Below, in pieces: positions 25,970 to 34,933 of a stretch of 60,652 nucleotides of DNA (its first letter is position 1; each line of letters begins with the position of its first letter). Both the position numbers and the translations under genes were made by a program. Below the pieces are notes generated by a model, which was given only the letters and a program-made list of their open reading frames with translations, did no database searches and was not told the DNA's origin. The DNA lies in contig JBDRZL010000011.1 of the NCBI GenBank assembly GCA_039803925.1, forward strand, positions 1-60,652, given 5' to 3'. Source of the DNA: a candidate division WOR-3 bacterium (GTDB lineage Bacteria; Hydrothermota; Hydrothermia; Hydrothermales; JAJRUZ01).

Positions 25970-26566
25970 ATAATAAAAAGATTTCTCTTTCTTAGTTTAT
26001 TTTTTCTTTTATCCTGCACTCTTGAAGTTGAAGTAAAAGAAGTAATAGATGGAGATACATTTGTTACTTTTTCAGGTGAGAAGGTAAGACTTATAGGAAT
26101 TGATACACCTGAGGAGGGAAGATTTTATTATTATGAAGCAAAAAAGGCTCTTGAAGAACTTATTAAAGGTAAAAAGGTTAAACTTGAATTTGATGTTGTA
26201 AAAAAGGATGTATATGAAAGAATCCTTGCTTATGTTTTTGTTGATACCATATTTGTTAATAACTATATGTTAAAGAATGGTTATTCCTATATTTACACTT
26301 TTCCTCCGAATATAAAATATATACTTAAATTCAGAAAGTCTCTTGAATATGCAATAAAAAACAATAAAGGTATGTGGAAAATGTTTCTTGATGAAAAGGA
26401 TATTTTTATAGGAAATGCAGAAAAGATGGAGTTTCATAAAAGAAACTGTCCTCAAATTCCTGAAATACCTCCCTTTAACAGGGTTAATTTTAAATCTTCT
26501 ATGGAAGCACTTCTTGAAGGTTATCATCCTCATAGATTATGTAATCCTGTTAAATTTATTAAATGA
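25970..26566 (+). CDS. Thermonuclease-like lipoprotein with C-terminal Cys/His domain; AUA start codon
   Basis: The reading frame is open from a stop at 25946 and encodes IKRFLFLSLFFLLSC (a lipoprotein signal) followed by an SNase domain: VIDGDTF, VRLIGIDTPEEG and YERILAYVF give the staphylococcal-nuclease Asp, Arg and Glu set. No ATG, GTG or TTG exists in frame before an ATG far inside the domain (26267), whereas AGGAGGGG (25955-25962) sits at the right distance from ATA at 25970. I therefore propose AUA initiation and 198 residues. The C-terminus (FHKRNCPQIPE then EGYHPHRLCNP) is the small Cys/His motif often appended to such nucleases. Overlaps the next gene by 4 bases. Confidence 0.75.
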   Translation: MIKRFLFLSLFFLLSCTLEVEVKEVIDGDTFVTFSGEKVRLIGIDTPEEGRFYYYEAKKALEELIKGKKVKLEFDVVKKDVYERILAYVFVDTIFVNNYMLKNGYSYIYTFPPNIKYILKFRKSLEYAIKNNKGMWKMFLDEKDIFIGNAEKMEFHKRNCPQIPEIPPFNRVNFKSSMEALLEGYHPHRLCNPVKFIK

Positions 26567-28797
26567 TTTTTTTATTTTATATTTTTTTTGAGCTTCCAGA
26601 AATAAATGCTTTTATTGAAAGTTCAAAAGGTGATACCTGGGGAATTTATAAAGTAAAAAGGGCAGAGGAACTTTTAAAAAAAGGGAACTTTTATGTTAAA
26701 AAGGATTTGATGGATGTTTTAGAATCTCCCCTTTCTGATTCTGTTAAAGGAAAGGCTATAGAGATTTTGATGTTTTTAGGTCCTGATACCTTTCAGAATG
26801 CTTCAATTTCCCTTCAGTATCTTCTTGATCTTCATTTTTATAAAAAAAGAAAAGATAAACTTTGGGTTTTACAAAATTTTTTTAAAAAGAAGAAAGATTA
26901 TAAATTCTGTGAAAAAATATTGAGAAAAATAGCCTCTGATTATCCAGAGGAGAGAATTAATGCACAGAAGGAAATTTTTGAAATTTTTTTAAAAATTAAA
27001 AATTTTGAAGGTATTTATCCTTTACTTGATATAATAAAAAAAGAAAGACCTGATCTATATCTTCTTTATTTGTCAGAATTGAAGGATACAATTTTCTTTC
27101 TTTTTAATTATGATACATTAAAGAATATTAATAATTTTCCCTATTCTGATTCTATTTTCAAAATTTATAAAAATTTTCTTTCTTTTAATGATACTTTTAT
27201 AAATGATCCTGATACTGAAAATTTGAAAATGTGGCAAGAAGAATTTTTTATAAGAAAGAATAAGAGAAAATCTGATTCCTTGAAAAAGTATCTTTTTGAA
27301 AATTACGGTTACATTTTACCTTTATTTCCTGATACCTCATATATACCAAAAATTTTGACTAACATTTTTGAAAATAGAAAGTTAGATTGGAAGGAAATTT
27401 ATGATAAGGGTCTTTATGATATTATTTATAGATATGCTGGCAATAAGAATAAGTTTTTTTTACCTTCGCTCTATTTTTTGAGTTTTATAAATAAAGAGAT
27501 AAATTTTCCTGATACTCTTAAAGGTGATTCTCTTTTCATTTCCCTTATTAGTTTCAAAAAAAATAAAAAAGGAATAAACTATGTTCCCTCTAAATATAAT
27601 TATTTAAAGGGAAGATTCTATTTTATGAAGGGAAGAAAGGATAGCAGTATTTATTTTTTGAGATTTTCAAAATTTTATAAGGATATTTCACTTCTTTTAT
27701 ATCTCCTTTCTGAAAAAAAAGATACTTTTAAAATTGATTCCTTATTAAAAAAATATGATTTAAATAAAGTTCTTGAATTTAAAAGGGGAAAAGAAGCACT
27801 TTTAACATATTACAATTTAAAAAGAGATAAGGAAAATATAATAAAACTTTATAAATATTTTAAAAAATATGATACAGATATTTTAAAAAGATATTACAAA
27901 ATTTTTGTTCCCTATATTATTGAAAATAAAAGTTTTAAGGAACTTTTTAAACTCTCCCTTTACTTAGATGATGATACTTTGAAATTGAAAGCACTTTTAA
28001 ACTTAGAAAGCTTTAATATGGCTGAGTATTATTTTAAAAAAAGAAAAATTGATAATAAATTTGTTATTGAAAAATTTTTTAATTTTTATGCAGAAAGAGG
28101 AAATGTTGAGGATTTGAATAAATTGAAAAACATAATAAGTAAGAAGGAAGAATTTAAAGATCAAAAAAAGTGGTTTGATTCGGTTTTTGTAATATATAAA
28201 AAAGCATTAGATTTGATAAAAAATCAGAAATATAAAGAAGCAGATTCCCTTCTTGATATATTGGAGAAGGATAATTATCTTAAAAAGAGAATAATTTTTG
28301 AAAAAGCAAATGTAAGTTTTGTTACAGGAAAACTTCAGGAGGCAAAAAAACTGTATTCTTTTCTTTACAAAAAATACAGGGATGAATTTTCCTTATATAA
28401 TTTGACTATCGTTTTGAGAAAGTTATCTCATGATTCCACATTACATTTTTATAAAGTATATAGTGATATAACAAAAGGTAAAAGCGATTTTTATCAGGCA
28501 GTTAAAAGACTTGCTTATCTTTATATGGATTATGGAGATTATAATAAAACAAAGGAACTTTTAGATTTAATCTATGGTTTATCACCTGACTCCTTTGAGG
28601 AAAAAGAACTTAAATTTTTTTATATGCAAATTTTAAGAGCATTACTTGATTTTGAAAAAAGTATGAGGGAAGGTTTTATAATATATCTTAATTATCCAGA
28701 AGATAATCTTTTCACAAAAACAGCACTTGAAGAATCAATAGAACTTGCAAAGATACTAAAATTTGATTATAAAAAATTATTAAAAAATAAAAAATAG
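26563..28797 (+). CDS. Large TPR-like secreted protein
   Basis: 744 residues: a hydrophobic start (MIFLFYIFFELPEINAF) that may be a signal, then helical repeats throughout. TPR-like pairs are easiest to see near the C-terminus (KALDLIKNQKYKEADSLLD, RLAYLYMDYGDYNKTKELLD). No catalytic motif is seen. It follows the nuclease gene with an ATGA overlap. Secreted TPR proteins of this size often organise envelope complexes, but no partner can be named. Confidence 0.65.
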   Translation: MIFLFYIFFELPEINAFIESSKGDTWGIYKVKRAEELLKKGNFYVKKDLMDVLESPLSDSVKGKAIEILMFLGPDTFQNASISLQYLLDLHFYKKRKDKLWVLQNFFKKKKDYKFCEKILRKIASDYPEERINAQKEIFEIFLKIKNFEGIYPLLDIIKKERPDLYLLYLSELKDTIFFLFNYDTLKNINNFPYSDSIFKIYKNFLSFNDTFINDPDTENLKMWQEEFFIRKNKRKSDSLKKYLFENYGYILPLFPDTSYIPKILTNIFENRKLDWKEIYDKGLYDIIYRYAGNKNKFFLPSLYFLSFINKEINFPDTLKGDSLFISLISFKKNKKGINYVPSKYNYLKGRFYFMKGRKDSSIYFLRFSKFYKDISLLLYLLSEKKDTFKIDSLLKKYDLNKVLEFKRGKEALLTYYNLKRDKENIIKLYKYFKKYDTDILKRYYKIFVPYIIENKSFKELFKLSLYLDDDTLKLKALLNLESFNMAEYYFKKRKIDNKFVIEKFFNFYAERGNVEDLNKLKNIISKKEEFKDQKKWFDSVFVIYKKALDLIKNQKYKEADSLLDILEKDNYLKKRIIFEKANVSFVTGKLQEAKKLYSFLYKKYRDEFSLYNLTIVLRKLSHDSTLHFYKVYSDITKGKSDFYQAVKRLAYLYMDYGDYNKTKELLDLIYGLSPDSFEEKELKFFYMQILRALLDFEKSMREGFIIYLNYPEDNLFTKTALEESIELAKILKFDYKKLLKNKK

Positions 28798-28846
28798 ACT
28801 TTAATACTTTTTTAATTTAAAATTTTATTTTTTAATTATAAAGAGT

Positions 28847-29086
28847 TTAGACTATTTTTCTTGTTTTGTAATAGAGGGAAAGTTTTGCTCTTTTTGCGTA
28901 TTGTAAGGAACCCTTGGTGAATCCGCTTGATGATACGATTATTTTGTATCCCTTTTTACTTAGTTTTTTAACTTCAGTTAAAGGAAGAGGTCTTGACCAG
29001 TTTCTTACTGCTTTTAAAGGTCTTTTAGTTTTTTTTATTCTTGAAGATTTTTTTGTTACTTTTTTGCTTTTTCTTTTTATCACCAT
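28847..29086 (-). CDS. Small basic protein with a motif resembling the end of an Mrr endonuclease domain
   Basis: 79 residues. The first 28 are almost all Lys, Arg, Ser and Thr. The rest, GYKIIVSSSGFTKGSLQYAK, resembles the SGF-T/S-x-x-A-x-x-Y-A-x segment of Mrr-type restriction endonuclease domains, but the catalytic part of that domain is absent. It may be a DNA- or RNA-binding remnant or a ribosome-associated protein. It has its own near-consensus promoter and a T-arm-like leader, which argues for real, strong expression. Confidence 0.55.
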   Translation of the reverse strand: MVIKRKSKKVTKKSSRIKKTKRPLKAVRNWSRPLPLTEVKKLSKKGYKIIVSSSGFTKGSLQYAKRAKLSLYYKTRKIV

Positions 29087-29105
29087 TTTTGTTTTTATTT
29101 TTTAT

Positions 29106-29118
29106 GAGATTTGAACTC
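29106..29118 (-). promoter_or_regulatory. T-arm-like leader hairpin upstream of the small basic protein
   Basis: Minus strand GAG-TTCAAAT-CTC: the stem differs from the usual GGG/CCC by a compensated pair (A-T in place of G-C), which supports a real helix. It lies 19 bases before the ATG and about 4 bases after the predicted transcription start. No ribosome site. Confidence 0.65.
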
Positions 29119-29128
29119 TTTTTTTTAT

Positions 29129-29157
29129 ATTATATAAAATTTTTTTTAATTTGTCAA
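29129..29157 (-). promoter_or_regulatory. Near-consensus sigma-70 promoter (TTGACA-17-TATAAT)
   Basis: On the minus strand TTGACA (29157-29152), 17 bases, TATAAT (29134-29129). Start near 29122. It is the strongest promoter match found in the window and drives the small basic protein gene. Confidence 0.8.
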
Positions 29158-29176
29158 GACCCTTACATTTTTAATT

Positions 29177-29182
29177 TATAAT
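29177..29182 (+). promoter_or_regulatory. -10 box of a leaderless gene
   Basis: TATAAT lies 8 bases before the ATG of the transglutaminase-like gene with no ribosome site between. Confidence 0.45.
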
Positions 29183-29190
29183 ATAAAATT

Positions 29191-29997
29191 ATGTCATCAG
29201 ATAACATTGAAAAATATAAAGGTAATCATATATTCGGAAAAGCATACAAAAGAATGTTTGAAAATCTTTTTAAGGAAAAAAATTCTATTGACAGAGTTTT
29301 AATTGATGAAATGATACTCCTCTGTCCTGAAACTGAAAAATTTTTATATACAGAATATACACCTACAAAAAGTTTTTATATAAAAAGCATGCGCCCTGAA
29401 TTAGAAAAACACCTTGAGGAAACTATTGTTAAATATCCCGGGGAAAATATTATACAAAAAATAACAGGTTTTACAAGTGAACTAAAAGAAAGAGCGGTTC
29501 AGAATTTAGAGAAAATAATTACTGGTGGATTAGAAGAAAAAATAATAAAAAGGGGTTCTGATTTTTGTAATGAAGTTTCAAGGGTTGCCTGTGCTCTTTT
29601 TCAGGTTGCTGGTTTTGCTTCAAGAATGATTTTTTCAGTTAATCCATATAAGGCTTACTGGGGACATTCTATAATAGAAGTTTTTTATAATGGCAAATGG
29701 GGAGCAATAGATCCTCTTTTTAATGTAATTTATATTTTTCCTGATAATAAACCAGCATCAGTTCTTGAACTTCATAAAGATAAAAATCTTGTAATTTATA
29801 ATAGTAGAGGTGATTTAACACCTTATACAAATCCAGAACAGTTTAAAAAATGTGCAATTTCAAATTATTTTATATGGGAATGGAAAAAATATAATTATTC
29901 TGAAAGTAAATTAAATGATTATGCTAAAAAAATTTTAGATATGGCTAATAAAGGCTGGCCAGGCGGCACAAGGTGGCTTTTTAAGGAAAATTTGTAA
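29191..29997 (+). CDS. Transglutaminase-like superfamily protein
   Basis: 268 residues. The C-terminal half has the transglutaminase-core arrangement: Cys126 in RGSDFCNEVSRVACALF, His159 in YWGHSIIEVF and Asp174 in KWGAIDPLF, so a Cys-His-Asp triad is complete. The N-terminal 115 residues are helical and unknown. There is no signal peptide. It may be a cytoplasmic cysteine protease or peptide-modifying enzyme. It starts divergently from the small basic protein gene; its own promoter appears leaderless. Confidence 0.72.
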   Translation: MSSDNIEKYKGNHIFGKAYKRMFENLFKEKNSIDRVLIDEMILLCPETEKFLYTEYTPTKSFYIKSMRPELEKHLEETIVKYPGENIIQKITGFTSELKERAVQNLEKIITGGLEEKIIKRGSDFCNEVSRVACALFQVAGFASRMIFSVNPYKAYWGHSIIEVFYNGKWGAIDPLFNVIYIFPDNKPASVLELHKDKNLVIYNSRGDLTPYTNPEQFKKCAISNYFIWEWKKYNYSESKLNDYAKKILDMANKGWPGGTRWLFKENL

Positions 29998-30002
29998 TAT
30001 TT

Positions 30003-32192
30003 TTATGGTGATATTATAAGTTTACTTGTTATATTAAAGGGAAAAAGTGTTAAATATTCACCTTTTGCCCATAGCTCGTATTGGTTGCTGTAGTTTCTAT
30101 CAAAAATAACCCCACTTTCTCCTGGAGGTAATATGTAATAGAAATTTTTATTTTTTAAATCTATTATCATTCTCATTGAAGGACCTTCTGTGACTTTGTA
30201 AGGACTCTGAAGTTCAAAACCCATTTTATTAATTGTTGTTAATCCCCCATCAAGGGATATTTCTTTTAATTTAAAAAGAAAACCAATAAATTTTATTTCC
30301 TTGAAAGGATGTTTAAAATCTGCTATGTGATATTTACCATATTTTTCTTTTTTATACTCCTTACATAATTCCCTGAAGGATTTTATTATGTAATAATCTT
30401 CTATCAACCCTTCTCTTATGTTATTTTCAAGAACACTTAAAGGTATATAGGAAAAGGATAAAAATTTTTTATAAAGTTTTTCCCCAAGTTTTTCTTTATA
30501 AAAATTCTCAAAAATTTTGTAAATTAATTTATAAAAAATTAGAGGTTCTTCTTTATCCTTTGTAAAATTGTAGTCAAAATTGTTCAGTTTCTCGTAAAGA
30601 TCCTTTTCCCTTTGATCCATAGGTATATTCTTTAATATCAGAAGAATTTTTTTACCTATTAACTCTGCATGAGCATCCTTTACATCCTTTGATAAATTCA
30701 TTAAATCTTTATAATTAAATTCTTTTTTATTTTTAAGAATTTCCTTTACCCTTCTTGCTCTTCCTGAAGGTGAAAAATAAAGGGATATGTAATATTTATA
30801 ATTTCTTTCAGGTGGATTGTTACAGGATGCTATATAACCATTTTCAGGGTTTATTTTTTTGGGTAAAAGGGAATCAGGAATAAATTCCTCAGGTTTTTCC
30901 TCTCTCACAAAAATTGAGGGTTTTTCTCTTTTTTCTATCCATCCACAGGCTTTATAAAGTAAATTACCTTGAACATCACATATAAGGAAATTTAATGATG
31001 GGTCTCTGAAATCTTTTAAGGCGCTATCCGCTTCATAAACATTGTTTGCTCTATATAACTTAAAGATTGATAAAATTTCATGTGATAAAAGGGAACTTCT
31101 CCAGAAATAAAAAAGTTTATTTTTTTCATCAACCAGTGGCATTTCATCCTTTAAAATAACCTTTATTTTTTTATCATTATTTCCCTTTATTTTTATTGTT
31201 TCTTCAATTATATCTACATTTTGTAAATCCCCTTTTATAAAATCTCCGTCATCAAGACATAAGGAAGTAACACCTACTGCAATTTTCCAGTTTGTTCCTG
31301 GAACAGGTAAAGGAATTCCTGGAACTGTAAAACCTACAAAATTTAAGGAATCACTTTTAACAGAAATTAAATACCAGTTAGAAGGAATTGTTAGATCAAG
31401 ATGAGGGTCATTCTCAAGTATAGCTGGGTTTGAAACAGCGATAGCATTTGAACCTGTAAAGGAGGGGATAAATTTTTCCACTTTTTTTAAAAGCTCCTCT
31501 TTTTTTTCAAATTCATTAATTGATTCAATATGGGTGGGTGCATCTAAAGGATAAAAGGGTAAAAATACTTTAATTTTTTCTGTGTCAATTTTTTCTTTTA
31601 ATTCTGTATAAAAAAGATCACCTTTGAAAGAAAGGTTTAAGTTCCATGAAATAAGCTTACCTATTGCTATTGAATGCTCGATTTCCCATTTTTTAGGTTT
31701 ATAATTTAAAAGTAAAAACTCAATAGGTAACATTCCTTTTCTTTTTTCAATATAAGCATTGACCCCTTTTAAATAACTTTCAAGGATTCTTTTTTCAAGG
31801 GGTAAAAGATTTTTTGCACTTTTTATTGAAATCCTTTTAATTCCAAGGACTCTGAAAAAGGAATCAACCTTAAAAGTCTTTTCACCAAAAATTTCAGAGA
31901 GTTCTCCAAAACTTACCCTTCTTAAAAGGTCCATCTGGAACATTCTGTCCTGAGCATGAAGATAACCTATTGCAAAAAATACATCATCAAGATATTTTGT
32001 TTCAATATGAGGGATTCCGTATTCGTTAAAGTATATAAAAATTTTGTCCTTGACACCTTTTAAATTTATTTCACCACTTCTCACTGGCAGGGATATTCTG
32101 ATCCTTATATAGATAAAACCAGAAAGGAATAATATTGTAAAAAATATAAGTAAAATTAAATTTAAAAGGAATTTTTTTATTTTACTTTTCAT
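30003..32192 (-). CDS. Penicillin-acylase-family (Ntn) amidohydrolase
   Basis: 729 residues: an N-terminal membrane anchor or signal (about 8-28), then the alpha-chain motif YGIPHIETKYLDDVFFAIGY and HAQDRMFQMDLLRR, and the self-cleavage site FTGSNAIAVS with the N-terminal nucleophile Ser248. Later motifs (NPPERNYKYY, DGGLTTINK) fit the beta chain. Such enzymes hydrolyse amides (penicillin G, acyl-homoserine lactones); the natural substrate here is unknown. The gene ends 6 bases after the convergent transglutaminase-like gene. Confidence 0.88.
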   Translation of the reverse strand: MKSKIKKFLLNLILLIFFTILFLSGFIYIRIRISLPVRSGEINLKGVKDKIFIYFNEYGIPHIETKYLDDVFFAIGYLHAQDRMFQMDLLRRVSFGELSEIFGEKTFKVDSFFRVLGIKRISIKSAKNLLPLEKRILESYLKGVNAYIEKRKGMLPIEFLLLNYKPKKWEIEHSIAIGKLISWNLNLSFKGDLFYTELKEKIDTEKIKVFLPFYPLDAPTHIESINEFEKKEELLKKVEKFIPSFTGSNAIAVSNPAILENDPHLDLTIPSNWYLISVKSDSLNFVGFTVPGIPLPVPGTNWKIAVGVTSLCLDDGDFIKGDLQNVDIIEETIKIKGNNDKKIKVILKDEMPLVDEKNKLFYFWRSSLLSHEILSIFKLYRANNVYEADSALKDFRDPSLNFLICDVQGNLLYKACGWIEKREKPSIFVREEKPEEFIPDSLLPKKINPENGYIASCNNPPERNYKYYISLYFSPSGRARRVKEILKNKKEFNYKDLMNLSKDVKDAHAELIGKKILLILKNIPMDQREKDLYEKLNNFDYNFTKDKEEPLIFYKLIYKIFENFYKEKLGEKLYKKFLSFSYIPLSVLENNIREGLIEDYYIIKSFRELCKEYKKEKYGKYHIADFKHPFKEIKFIGFLFKLKEISLDGGLTTINKMGFELQSPYKVTEGPSMRMIIDLKNKNFYYILPPGESGVIFDRNYSNQYELWAKGEYLTLFPFNITSKLIISP

Positions 32193-32228
32193 AAGAAGAT
32201 TTTAAGATAAATTTTAAAAAAAAATCTC

Positions 32229-33593
32229 TTAAAAACTCTGACCTTCACCAAAAGAGAGATATTTACCTTTTTCAGAAAACCCTATATCCATTCTCATCAC
32301 AGGAAGGTCATAGGTTTTTGTTATTTCTATCCTTATTCCGAAACCGTAAGAAAAAGAGAAATTCTTTCTATCAAACATATATGAATTATCAATAAAGAAA
32401 ACAACACCTGGTTTAAAAAGCTCAAGGAATTCCTTAAAGTAAATTCTTATTTCACTTATGTTTAAAATGTAATGGGAGGTAAAAAAATAAAATGCCTTAT
32501 AGCCCCTTAAACCGTATAATCCACCAAGGTAACGGAAATTAAAATCATTAAAAATTTCCTTTATTTTTTCATAGCGAAACATAAAGGCAAGTATAATGGA
32601 ATTATTTATTTTTAAATAAAGAAAACTTTGCAGATTAAAAAATTTATCTAAAAAATCTTTTAAAGTTAAATAATTTATTGAACTTAATTTACTTTCAAAG
32701 AAGTTAATAAATAATTTAGTTTCATATCCGGTCTTTTCCTTAACTATATTTTTATAAAGATTTAATCTAAGAAAAATTCCCTGAAGATTATATTCCTTTT
32801 CTCCAAAATTTCTTATAAACTTTACAGTCTCTGTTTTTAACTTTCCAGTTTCAAATCCAAGGGATAAATAATAATTACTTTTATCAATTCCTCTATCACC
32901 AAATCCAATAAGGGGAGAGAAAAATAAATCTTTTCTTAAAAAATTTTTTGAAAATTCAAAAAGAAAATCTTTTCCTTTAAATTCAAAGGTATCAAGAATA
33001 ATTCCCTTTTCATAAAAAAATCTTTTTGTTTTATATTCTGTGTAATAAAGGTTTAACTTGTTTTTAACATAGGAAGAAAAAAAGGGAAAAATTGATATAT
33101 TTTTTATCTTTGAAAATTTTGAATCAAGATAAAAAATTGATATATCATGATTTTTAAAAATTGAAGGATAAAAACTCTGAAAGTATAAATATGGATATTC
33201 ATATCCCCAAATGTAATTTAATCTTGCATCAAGTAAAAGTCCAAGAAAGTTGTGATCCCAGATACCGATTCCCTTCTGAACCAAACCCCCGCCTCCTTCA
33301 AAATTAAAAAATAAGGCAAGTGTAAAAAGTTGTCTTAATTTTATTATTAAAGTATCTTCTTTTTTAAAAAATTCAATTTCTGTAAAAACACCTGTTTCTC
33401 TTAATCTTCTTATACTTTCACTTATTATAACTGTATCCCTATCCTCAATAAGAAAACTCTTAATTCTGAATTTTTTAGGTTTAAAGGAGATTTTTTCCGC
33501 AATTCTATATAAAAGGAAATCTGATTCAAAAAGTGGTTTATAAATTATTTTTACATTTTTAGCTGTTATTATTAAAAATATTAACAAATTCAT
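32229..33593 (-). CDS. Omp85-like outer-membrane barrel protein
   Basis: 454 residues with a signal-like N-terminus, one or two POTRA-like units (RIKSFLIEDRDTVIISESI ... TGVFTEIEFF, residues about 43-80), and a long beta-barrel rich in alternating aromatic strands. The Omp85 signature region GLYGLRGY (about residue 355-362) is close to the family's VRGY/F motif, and the chain ends in an aromatic residue (QSF), as barrels do. Shorter than BamA, it resembles the single-POTRA surface-antigen group. It overlaps the glycosyltransferase gene by 4 bases. Confidence 0.75.
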   Translation of the reverse strand: MNLLIFLIITAKNVKIIYKPLFESDFLLYRIAEKISFKPKKFRIKSFLIEDRDTVIISESIRRLRETGVFTEIEFFKKEDTLIIKLRQLFTLALFFNFEGGGGLVQKGIGIWDHNFLGLLLDARLNYIWGYEYPYLYFQSFYPSIFKNHDISIFYLDSKFSKIKNISIFPFFSSYVKNKLNLYYTEYKTKRFFYEKGIILDTFEFKGKDFLFEFSKNFLRKDLFFSPLIGFGDRGIDKSNYYLSLGFETGKLKTETVKFIRNFGEKEYNLQGIFLRLNLYKNIVKEKTGYETKLFINFFESKLSSINYLTLKDFLDKFFNLQSFLYLKINNSIILAFMFRYEKIKEIFNDFNFRYLGGLYGLRGYKAFYFFTSHYILNISEIRIYFKEFLELFKPGVVFFIDNSYMFDRKNFSFSYGFGIRIEITKTYDLPVMRMDIGFSEKGKYLSFGEGQSF

Positions 33594-34933
33594 TTTATAA
33601 TTAAATAAATATCCATTTTTCTTATCTTACTTTCTGATTCACCTATTTTTTTTATCTCTTTAAAAAATTTTTTAAATCCCTCATTTATTTCACCAACATA
33701 TAAAAGTGTATCCGGAAGCTTCTTTTCTTTCTGCCATATTGTAAACTGGTTTTCCCTTGAATTTATGTTCAGGGAGTAAACATAAGGTTTATCTTTCATA
33801 TAAAAGGATAAAAGGGAAGCTATTTGATAGTTATTAGCTGCAAAATTTTTTATTCCATATCTTTCAGCAAACCATTTTACATCAAAGGCAAGTTCCTTCC
33901 ACCCTTTCATTCTAAATGTAGGATCTTTTTTAAATTTTATCAAAGGATAAAGGGTATGTGAATGAATGTAAAAGATTAAAATAAAAGTTATAAAAGAGAT
34001 GATGTAAAAAATTTTATTTTCTTTTAGATATTTTATGGCAATTATTAAAAGAAAAATATAGGATATACTTGGCCAGTTCGCCTCTGCTTTTGTTTTAAGT
34101 GAAGAAATCATAAAAAATAAAAAGGGAAATAAAAAGGAAAAGGTTAAAAAATTTATACCTTCCTTAAAAATACCTTTAAAACCATAAAAGTATATTAGAA
34201 TTGAAAGGGGGAAGGATAATACAAGTATAGAATCTAAAAGGTATAATAGAGTGTTCATAAATTCTATTTCTTTTTTTCCGTATCCATGATGAATTTGAAA
34301 TTTGAAACTTATAAAATCGTTCATTAAATTCCATATTATACATGGCGAAAATATTAAAAGGGATATTAAAAAGAATAAGAAAAGTTCTTTTGAAAATAAT
34401 TTTTTCTTCTGAAAGAAAAAAAGAATGATTGATGGTAATAAGAGGATTGAGACATATTTTGATAAAAGGGAGAGTCCATAGGAAATTGCTGCTAAATAAA
34501 GAAAAAGAAAATTTTTTTCTGATTTTAAAAGAAAATAAAAGGTAAGTATTATAAATAAAGCCATAGGTGTGTCAGGTGTTATTACTACTTGCCCAACTGA
34601 AAATATTAATACGAGGGAGAAAACATAGATTGATATTAAGATTTTTGTTTTATCAATTTCTGTAAATATAAGCACCAAAACCAATAAAAAAATAAGACCT
34701 AAAAAAAATGCTGGAAATCTGACACCTAATTCATTATCTCCTAAAAAAATTCTTGAAATTTTAATTAAGTATGCAACCATTGGAGGGTGGTCAAAGTAGG
34801 AGAGATCTAAATTAGAGGACCATAAAAAGTAATAGGCCTCATCCTCTGTTAGTTCTGTTTTTAAAATTATTAAAATTTTCAGAATTATTAAAATAAAAAT
34901 CTGGATTATTACATAAAATTTTTTCATAATCAA
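33590..34933 (-). CDS. GT39-type membrane glycosyltransferase (ArnT/PMT-like)
   Basis: 447 residues with about ten transmembrane helices. The N-terminal loop has the family acidic motif TEDEAYYFLWS (catalytic Asp/Glu) and a second loop DHPPMVAYLIK that matches ArnT-like enzymes. The C-terminal soluble region is short (YGIKNFAANNYQIASLLSFY). These enzymes move a sugar from a polyprenyl phosphate to lipid A or protein. It overlaps both neighbours by 4 bases, which ties it to the Omp85 protein and TrmB only by transcription. Confidence 0.82.
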   Translation of the reverse strand: MIMKKFYVIIQIFILIILKILIILKTELTEDEAYYFLWSSNLDLSYFDHPPMVAYLIKISRIFLGDNELGVRFPAFFLGLIFLLVLVLIFTEIDKTKILISIYVFSLVLIFSVGQVVITPDTPMALFIILTFYFLLKSEKNFLFLYLAAISYGLSLLSKYVSILLLPSIILFFFQKKKLFSKELFLFFLISLLIFSPCIIWNLMNDFISFKFQIHHGYGKKEIEFMNTLLYLLDSILVLSFPLSILIYFYGFKGIFKEGINFLTFSFLFPFLFFMISSLKTKAEANWPSISYIFLLIIAIKYLKENKIFYIISFITFILIFYIHSHTLYPLIKFKKDPTFRMKGWKELAFDVKWFAERYGIKNFAANNYQIASLLSFYMKDKPYVYSLNINSRENQFTIWQKEKKLPDTLLYVGEINEGFKKFFKEIKKIGESESKIRKMDIYLIIK

